Source: Deltaproteobacteria bacterium (lineage in GTDB: Bacteria > Desulfobacterota > Syntrophia > Syntrophales > Smithellaceae). From it: DNA of 10,419 nt. A program made the translations under genes and the position numbers. The stretch covers positions 1 through 10,419 of the forward strand of contig SBEK01000140.1 of the NCBI GenBank assembly GCA_009668925.1, read 5' to 3'. Under the pieces are notes generated by a model, which ran no database searches, was not told the DNA's origin, and saw only the letters and a list, made by a program, of their open reading frames with translations. Within the stretch, counting starts at the first letter, position 1. Every line of letters begins with the position of its first letter. This document shows positions 6,421 to 10,419 of this stretch, one piece after another.

Positions 6421-7491
6421 TCATCTGGCGCCCGGCTGGAGTGCAGCCCGACCGATCGACTCCAGCAGCGGTATCAGATAGGCAACATCGGTTTCGCGCG
6501 GCCCCTGGAAGATACCGACGATGACTACACCGCGTGCGGCATGCCTGCAGGCGGTTAGTTCCAGATCGCCGCCGACCACGAGCTGCGGTCCTGATTCCCA
6601 GCCTGCCGGCAGATTGCGCGCCGCAACAGGACGTTTCTCGATCTGGAGCATGGCGAATGCCGCTGCGCAGTTCGGCTGGTCAAAGCGGGCCATTTCCACC
6701 CATACATCGGGCAGGGCTGGGGCCATACGCGAGAGGGTATCCACCGTCGTGTCCTTTTCCTTCCTGCGCTCCACCAGCCAGACAAATCCATCGTCCGGCA
6801 ACTGCACATCGAGCCCCGTAGAAGGCAGTTTTTCTCTTCGATTCGGGGAGATCGAGCCGCGGTTCTTCACCTCGGACCGCTTGGTCGGCGCCACGGGCGC
6901 GATCCGCGGCTCCCGGTATGATCGCCAGGCGGCTTCGGGCACAGCCGCCTTCGCCAGTGCGTCCAGCATCGCCGCCCGCGTCATCGATTCGGGCTGGTCG
7001 ATGAAAAATCGATAGAGCAGGATCGACTTTGTCCGATCCTTCTTGGTACACAGGGCTACGGCCGGCTTGCGCCCGAGTGCGCCGTCGAAGGTGAAGATGC
7101 CGCCCCGCACTTTCCACTGGGCGCCCCACAGGCTCAGGTCCGTCTTCCAGGACTGGTCGAGCTTCGCTTCCGCCACCGCTTGGCCGCAGTCTCCGGCGTC
7201 GAAGTAGCCCACGTGGACCCAATTGCCGGCGGTGAGCACATCGTCTTTCAACTCGTCTACCACGTCGCGGCCATCGAACGAGGCATCGTGCAGCGACCAG
7301 CTGCCGGACACCTTGTACGTGACGCCGGCCGGTGCGGGCGGCAGGTCGATCTCCAGCCCCGAAAGCGACAGAACAACCTTGCCTCCCCGGATGCTCAAGG
7401 GGGCGGCAAAGGCGCCATCCGTCACGGCAATCAGTGCGGCCAGGATCAGGATCACGACGAAACATGAGACATGGGGTTTTCGACTGGACAT
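6421..7491 (-). CDS. Secreted hypothetical protein with internally duplicated two-cysteine domain
   Basis: The product has 356 residues, with a signal peptide at 1-30 (cleavage near AFAA). The mature part looks like two diverged copies of one domain, about 45-184 and 226-351, joined by a basic, Pro/Arg-rich linker. Matching landmarks are N-W-V-H-V-G-Y-F-D-A-G-D-C102 with V-W-V-E-M-A-R-F-D-Q-P-N-C275, then V-R-G-G-I-F with V-V-G-G-D-L, then A-L-C148 with T-A-C315, and a closing L-L-x-x-x-x-x-A-A helix. Each copy thus keeps two Cys, 46 and 40 residues apart, probably one disulfide per domain. No family is recognised. The ribosome binding site AAGGAGG lies about 10 nt upstream of the ATG at 7491, and its own promoter lies at 7556-7585. 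The 179-bp gap to the selenoprotein gene shows no clear terminator, so read-through is possible. Confidence 0.75.
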   Translation of the reverse strand: MSSRKPHVSCFVVILILAALIAVTDGAFAAPLSIRGGKVVLSLSGLEIDLPPAPAGVTYKVSGSWSLHDASFDGRDVVDELKDDVLTAGNWVHVGYFDAGDCGQAVAEAKLDQSWKTDLSLWGAQWKVRGGIFTFDGALGRKPAVALCTKKDRTKSILLYRFFIDQPESMTRAAMLDALAKAAVPEAAWRSYREPRIAPVAPTKRSEVKNRGSISPNRREKLPSTGLDVQLPDDGFVWLVERRKEKDTTVDTLSRMAPALPDVWVEMARFDQPNCAAAFAMLQIEKRPVAARNLPAGWESGPQLVVGGDLELTACRHAARGVVIVGIFQGPRETDVAYLIPLLESIGRAALQPGAR

Positions 7492-7555
7492 GGATACATT
7501 CCTCCTTATCCAAAAGTTTCGCCAAGCATTGTTAATGAGAACTGTTTATGGTCCC

Positions 7556-7585
7556 ACGATAGGGGAAAGGCTTCCGGTCTGTCAA
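7556..7585 (-). promoter_or_regulatory. Sigma70-type promoter for the duplicated-domain secreted protein
   Basis: On the minus strand a perfect TTGACA (7585-7580) is followed after 18 bp by TATCGT (7561-7556), which matches the -10 consensus at four of six positions. Transcription would start near 7549, about 58 nt before the ATG at 7491. This splits the minus-strand run into at least two transcription units. An 8-bp inverted repeat, ATCGCCGG/CCGGCGAT (7601-7608/7646-7653), between this promoter and the preceding stop codon could help end the upstream transcript, although it lacks a T-run on that strand. Confidence 0.5.
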
Positions 7586-7654
7586 GGGGATTTTACGGGG
7601 ATCGCCGGGCCTCCCGCTTCCCGGAGCCTCATTGCGCGCAGCCATCCGGCGATT

Positions 7655-8086
7655 TTATTTACAGACCTTTTTCTGCAAAGTGTCCCCCACGGTATCCGGA
7701 AGGATATCATCCCAATCGGGTCTGCCGAAGGAATCGGCATACACGATTTTGCCGTCCGTACCGTAAATAACCACGGATAGCAGCCGGCCCAGTTTCTTCG
7801 GGCAATTGATCTCATAGAGGGACGTAAAATGTCCCAGATTCTCCCATCCTTTTGTCGAGAAGCCGTTTTCTCTTCTGTCCCGGAGAAACTCCTCTCTGCC
7901 GACATCGGAAAAAATCCGCTTCCCCCATACCTGGACTGCAACCGCGTCTCTCTGCTCCAGCTTATATAAGACAACATCCCCGTTGGCGTCCGTGTAGTTC
8001 TTCTCCCAATCATCCGCGCCCATTGCCGGGCCGGCGAATAGAAAGGACACGAGAAAGGACAACGCAATTGATCTGATCTTCTTCAT
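7655..8086 (-). CDS. Small secreted protein resembling surface-adhesin protein E
   Basis: The product has 143 residues. I chose the ATG at 8086 (MKKIRS, a normal signal-peptide start) rather than the in-frame ATG at 8110. Signal peptide about 1-23 (FLVSFLFAGPAMG). The mature protein carries the pattern Y-E-I-N-C95-P-K-K-L-G-R-L-L-x-x-x-x-Y-G-T-D-G-K, then W-D-D-I-L-P-D-T and a near-terminal V-C142-K. This matches the arrangement of the surface-adhesin protein E family (E-x-D-C … R … Y-d-x-x-G … W-x-x-I-x-P … V-C), where the two Cys probably form a disulfide. The family is found in many Gram-negative bacteria, mostly of unknown function. It lies 53 bp after a paralogue in the same direction. 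Confidence 0.7.
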   Translation of the reverse strand: MKKIRSIALSFLVSFLFAGPAMGADDWEKNYTDANGDVVLYKLEQRDAVAVQVWGKRIFSDVGREEFLRDRRENGFSTKGWENLGHFTSLYEINCPKKLGRLLSVVIYGTDGKIVYADSFGRPDWDDILPDTVGDTLQKKVCK

Positions 8087-8139
8087 ACCTGTTCCTGTCT
8101 TAAACGGCATTTCGTCATATCGTCAAATGAAATCCGGAA

Positions 8140-8643
8140 TCACTTCCTCTTTCCGTATGGCCTTTTCGGCTTCTTTTTTTGCGGCGTCTGAGTCCCGGGG
8201 GGCGTGCAGGCCTTTTGATACAAACGCTCCGCGCCGCTTCCGGCGATGACGCTTTCCCATTCCCCGCCGTCGTACCGGTAGCGGTCAATCGCCTTTCCGT
8301 CGCCGTCAAAATCAATGTACTCTTTCGTCTTGATCCTTCTATTTGCGCAATCGATCTCCCACAGGAAGCATTCATGGTGATATCTCTGATAGGAAATGGA
8401 TTTCTCCGGATCATATTTCTTTACTTCTTCGATTCTCCCGACCCTGTTTTCATTTGTCACGGTCCTGTATGTCCAGACCAGCAGCCTGCCTGATGCTTGT
8501 GTGATAATTTTTTTATTGTAGTACACTTGACGGCCCATCGGCTCCCAGACTTTCGGATTGGGCGCTTCCGGATAACACATAAAGGGAAAAGAGACGATGA
8601 GAATCGTCAGGACCGCGACGCATACCTGGAATTTATTTACCAT
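8140..8643 (-). CDS. Small secreted protein, paralogue of the neighbouring surface-adhesin E-like protein
   Basis: The product has 167 residues, with an N-terminal hydrophobic segment (VCVAVLTILIVSFPFMC) likely to be a signal peptide. The core matches the downstream neighbour: a V-W motif early, then W-E-I-D-C99-A-N-R-R-I-K-T, an acidic glycine turn (DFDGDGK), then W-E-S-V-I-A-G-S-G-A-E-R-L-Y-Q-K-A-C146. Unlike its paralogue it ends in a basic tail (about 152-167, Lys/Arg/Pro-rich) that could bind polyanions. Its start is 31 bp after the mgsA stop codon and its ribosome binding site is weak, so translation may depend on coupling with mgsA. Function unknown; envelope location likely. Confidence 0.7.
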   Translation of the reverse strand: MVNKFQVCVAVLTILIVSFPFMCYPEAPNPKVWEPMGRQVYYNKKIITQASGRLLVWTYRTVTNENRVGRIEEVKKYDPEKSISYQRYHHECFLWEIDCANRRIKTKEYIDFDGDGKAIDRYRYDGGEWESVIAGSGAERLYQKACTPPGTQTPQKKKPKRPYGKRK

Positions 8644-8674
8644 GGGACTTCTTTACTCTAAAACCGTTTCAGAA

Positions 8675-9040
8675 TCACTCTTCCAAAGACTTGATGATCA
8701 AATAGGCCGAGGCCGTGTTGGTGGCCAATGGAATATTATGGACATCGCATATCCTGAGCAGCATAAAAATGTCGGGGTCATGCGGGTGCTTTCCCAGAGG
8801 ATCGCGCAGGAAAATAACCGCCTGAATTTTTCCGTCAACCACATCGGACGCGATCTGCGCATCGCCGCCCAGGGGTCCGGAGAGTTTCTTCTCCACTTCC
8901 AGGCCCGCTTTTTCTATATAACCGCCTGTCGAACCGGTGGCAATAATTTTGTATTTCTTGAGCGTTTCCAGATGGTCCTTGATGAAGGCCACCATTTCCG
9001 CCTTCTTCCCGTCATGCGCGATAATCGCTATCGTCTTCAT
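8675..9040 (-). CDS. mgsA: Methylglyoxal synthase
   Basis: The enzyme converts dihydroxyacetone phosphate to methylglyoxal and phosphate, a bypass of lower glycolysis used when phosphate is short or sugar phosphates accumulate. The 121-residue product covers the whole MgsA fold: A-H9-D10 near the N-terminus, the phosphate-binding A-T-G-S-T-G (34-39), S-G-P-L-G-G-D60 holding the catalytic Asp (Asp71 in E. coli), D80-P-L, and H87-D-P-D90 (His98/Asp101 in E. coli). The end A-T-N-x-A-S-A is also typical. It is shorter than the 152-residue E. coli enzyme at both ends but lacks no active-site residue. AAGGAG precedes the ATG at 9040 and a strong promoter lies at 9107-9135. The two following secreted proteins are probably in the same transcript. 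Confidence 0.96.
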   Translation of the reverse strand: MKTIAIIAHDGKKAEMVAFIKDHLETLKKYKIIATGSTGGYIEKAGLEVEKKLSGPLGGDAQIASDVVDGKIQAVIFLRDPLGKHPHDPDIFMLLRICDVHNIPLATNTASAYLIIKSLEE

Positions 9041-9106
9041 GGTTACTCCTTATAGGGTTCGTCGGTCATTCGGCCTGCAGAGACTTTCGCTCCACAGCAC
9101 AAAAAC

Positions 9107-9135
9107 ACTATAGCCAGCGCACCTCTCCCTGTCAA
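9107..9135 (-). promoter_or_regulatory. Sigma70-type promoter for mgsA
   Basis: On the minus strand TTGACA (9135-9130) and TATAGT (9112-9107) are separated by exactly 17 bp. The -35 is perfect and the -10 matches five of six. The predicted start near 9100 gives a leader of about 60 nt before mgsA. It is one of the best-formed promoters in the window. Confidence 0.75.
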
Positions 9136-9163
9136 TAAACAAACGGCCGGAATCCCGATCCGG

Positions 9164-9231
9164 TCACAAATATCACAATCCGGGGCAACTCGCCGCGCTC
9201 CCTATTCTTGATTTAAATGTGATTGTGATAT
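9164..9231. promoter_or_regulatory. Operator-like inverted repeat in the divergent mgsA / DUF2378 promoter region
   Basis: ATATCACAATC (9170-9180) and GATTGTGATAT (9221-9231) form a perfect 11-bp inverted repeat, 40 bp apart. Each arm has an extra half-site: TCACA at 9164-9168 and 9173-9177, TGTGA at 9218-9222 and 9224-9228. TGTGA/TCACA is the half-site of CRP/FNR-family regulators, but the spacing here is not the standard 16-bp CRP site. The right arm lies between the -35 and -10 of the plus-strand promoter, and the left arm about 35 bp upstream of the mgsA -35. A looping or cooperative regulator of both genes is possible. Confidence 0.45.
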
Positions 9232-9236
9232 ATTAT
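9208..9236 (+). promoter_or_regulatory. Promoter for the DUF2378-like gene
   Basis: TTGATT (9208-9213, four of six) and TATTAT (9231-9236, five of six) are separated by 17 bp inside an AT-rich tract. Transcription would begin near 9243, about 86 nt before the chosen ATG at 9329. The inverted-repeat arm at 9221-9231 lies inside this promoter, which would suit repression. Confidence 0.5.
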
Positions 9237-9328
9237 TAAGCATCTAATATCTACTGCTGATGAAGAAGCGCATCCGGAAACCTGTATCAAGACAGCCTAA
9301 ACGCAATAACCCTCGGGGGGAACAGATC

Positions 9329-9871
9329 ATGAACGTCAAAGGCTCGGTTTTTATCAATCTGGTAAAGGCGATCAAACATGACAAGAGCGGCGCTTTCAAT
9401 AAGTATCTTACAGACAAGGACCGCGCGCTGCTAGGCAGCAAGATTTTTCCCAGCGGCTGGTATCCCTTTGAAACCTACGAACATTGTATCACGGCAATTT
9501 TCGAAGCCGTGGCCGGACGTAATCCCGAAGTCGCCAGGGATTGGGGCCGGGCGGAGTGTAAGAGCGCAATGACCGGCATCTATGCCTCTTTTGTGGATCG
9601 GCAGGATCCGACGACATTCATCCATAAATACGGGATGGTTCATAAGCGCTTCTACGATTTTGGCAGGGTGGAAATCACGGTAGAAGGAAAAAACCAGGTT
9701 GTCTTCAAATTGATTGACTTCAATACACAGTGCCTCCCGCTCTATCATTTTATTCAAGGCTGGATGGAACAAGGGCTGGAATTATGCGGGGCAAAAAATA
9801 TTAAATTCATTTATTTATCCAAAAGCTGGGAAGGACATCCCGACACATCCATACGCATCACCTGGATTTGA
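9329..9871 (+). CDS. DUF2378 / TIGR02265-type protein
   Basis: The product has 180 residues from the ATG at 9329, chosen because the family begins with V-K-G-S just after the start; an in-frame ATG at 9260 would add 23 basic residues atypical of the family. The ribosome binding site is a poor G-run (about 9315-9321). Family landmarks are V-K-G-S-V-F, L-T-D-K-D-R-A-L-L, G-W-Y-P-F-E-T-Y-E, G-I-Y-A-S-F, the central Y-D-F-G-R-V-E and the end E-L-C-G-A-K-N-I. This family was named from a group of paralogues in Myxococcus xanthus. The fold may be related to V4R/HNOB-type ligand-binding domains, which is inference. No DNA-binding or enzymatic domain is attached, so a stand-alone sensor or scaffold is a reasonable guess. 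It is divergent from mgsA and shares its promoter region. Confidence 0.7.
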   Translation: MNVKGSVFINLVKAIKHDKSGAFNKYLTDKDRALLGSKIFPSGWYPFETYEHCITAIFEAVAGRNPEVARDWGRAECKSAMTGIYASFVDRQDPTTFIHKYGMVHKRFYDFGRVEITVEGKNQVVFKLIDFNTQCLPLYHFIQGWMEQGLELCGAKNIKFIYLSKSWEGHPDTSIRITWI

Positions 9872-9969
9872 CGCGCGCAATGTTAACGTTCGCTGCCTAT
9901 CCCGACCGTCTGCCGCAAAGCGGTAGTGCAAAAACGTATTGAAAGACGGGAGCCTGTAAGCGGCGCCAA

Positions 9970-10007
9970 CCGCCCTGGCGATTTACAGATCTAAGGGCGG
10001 CTTTTTT
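9970..10007 (+). terminator. Intrinsic terminator after the DUF2378-like gene
   Basis: CCGCCCT (9970-9976) pairs perfectly with AGGGCGG (9994-10000) around a 17-nt loop, followed by C and six T (10002-10007). The orientation suits the plus-strand gene ending at 9871. It lies just past the end of the convergent acyl-CoA synthetase gene, so it may also shield the two transcripts from each other. Confidence 0.7.
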
Positions 10008-10009
10008 CC

Positions 10010-10419
10010 TCAGAATTTGCGGAGTTCCTTTTTCAGGATTTTGCCGACCAGCGATTTGGGCAGCGCCGGCAGAACGACAACCTCTTTGGGAACAAAAAAC
10101 CGCTTCAGCTTTTGGCCGCAGAATTCCCTGATTTCATCCGCCGTCGCCGTCCGATCGGGCTTCAGCGCCACGAACGCCTTCACCTCCTCGCCGTACACGG
10201 GATCTTTCATGCCGATCACCGCGGCCTCGGCCACGGCCGGGTGCGCATAGAGGACCTCCTCGATCGCCCGCGGCGAAATGTTTTCTCCGCCCTTGATGAT
10301 GATGTCCTTTTTCCGGTCGGTAATAAAGAAGTAACCGTCGGCGTCTACATACCCGACATCGCCGGTGTGCAGCCAGCCTTGGCGAATCATTTCCGCGGTG
10401 GCTTCGGGCTGGCGCCAGT
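10010..10419 (-). CDS. Acyl-CoA synthetase (AMP-forming), C-terminal part, cut by window edge
   Basis: Only the last 135 codons are present; the gene continues beyond 10419. The frame is open to the edge and the first visible residues, W-R-Q-P-E-A-T-A-E, are the usual lead-in to motif G-W-L-H-T-G-D. Then follow G-Y-F-F-I-T-D-R-K-K-D-I-I-I-K-G-G-E-N-I-S-P (the hinge and A8 motif) and A-A-V-I-G-M-K-D-P-V-Y-G-E-E. The C-terminal P-K-S-L-V-G-K-I-L-K-K-E-L-R holds the conserved adenylation Lys in G-K-I-L. These enzymes activate a carboxylic acid as acyl-AMP and transfer it to CoA. The acyl specificity lies in the missing N-terminal part. Long-chain or medium-chain fatty acyl-CoA ligase is the likeliest description. 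Confidence 0.93.
   Translation of the reverse strand, partial: WRQPEATAEMIRQGWLHTGDVGYVDADGYFFITDRKKDIIIKGGENISPRAIEEVLYAHPAVAEAAVIGMKDPVYGEEVKAFVALKPDRTATADEIREFCGQKLKRFFVPKEVVVLPALPKSLVGKILKKELRKF

Noticed and set aside
6680..7525. Minus-strand open frame of 281 residues overlapping the duplicated-domain secreted protein
   Set aside because: Arg/Gly-rich shadow frame of a GC-rich gene. The chosen frame has a signal peptide, an internal repeat and a good ribosome binding site.
1..10419. CRISPR array, tRNA, rRNA, transposase or phage genes
   Set aside because: I looked for regularly spaced direct repeats, cloverleaf or rRNA signatures and recombinase motifs on both strands and saw none.

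Overview
The window is about 10.4 kb of bacterial chromosome of moderate-to-high GC. It is gene dense but functionally mixed. Several genes point towards Desulfobacterota or a related 'deltaproteobacterial' lineage: a GrdB-like selenoprotein, a DUF2378/TIGR02265-type protein, a secreted caspase-like peptidase with a C-terminal beta domain, and orphan UspA and AtpZ genes. REP-like palindromes of the GCCGGC-TTTC-GCCGGC kind fit the same picture. This assignment is inference from gene content only; there is no rRNA or marker gene here.

Left part (1-3466, plus strand). Positions 1-443 hold no supported gene. They contain a 147-bp palindromic element (179-325) and a strong sigma70-type promoter (387-415) for a secreted caspase-fold protein (444-1826), which is followed by an intrinsic terminator. 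Next come three separate small genes: an orphan AtpZ/AtpI-like two-TM protein (1964-2206), a universal stress protein with an intact ATP-binding motif (2460-2909), and a very acidic hypothetical protein (3137-3466). The gaps between them hold conspicuous stem-loops.

Central part (9040 down to 3644, minus strand). Seven genes run in one direction: mgsA (methylglyoxal synthase), two small secreted paralogues resembling surface-adhesin protein E, a secreted protein with an internal domain duplication, a selenoprotein of the GrdB (glycine/betaine/sarcosine reductase) superfamily, a small secreted hypothetical protein, and a three-TM membrane protein. Gaps of 163 bp and 179 bp, and a promoter at 7556-7585, suggest at least two or three transcription units. 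The selenoprotein is the most important call. It appears as two adjacent open frames, but they are in the same frame and separated by one TGA that sits in a U-P-V-C motif. A bacterial SECIS-type hairpin follows 10 nt after that codon, so it is one 290-residue protein containing selenocysteine at position 168.

Right part (9041-10419). A divergent promoter region between mgsA and a DUF2378-like gene (9329-9871) carries two well-formed promoters and an 11-bp inverted repeat rich in TGTGA/TCACA half-sites. A terminator follows the DUF2378-like gene. The right edge cuts a minus-strand acyl-CoA synthetase (AMP-forming), of which only the C-terminal 135 residues are present.

No mobile element with a transposase, CRISPR array, tRNA or rRNA was seen. 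The genes do not form one recognisable pathway. Most of the central proteins are exported or in the membrane and have no assignable function.
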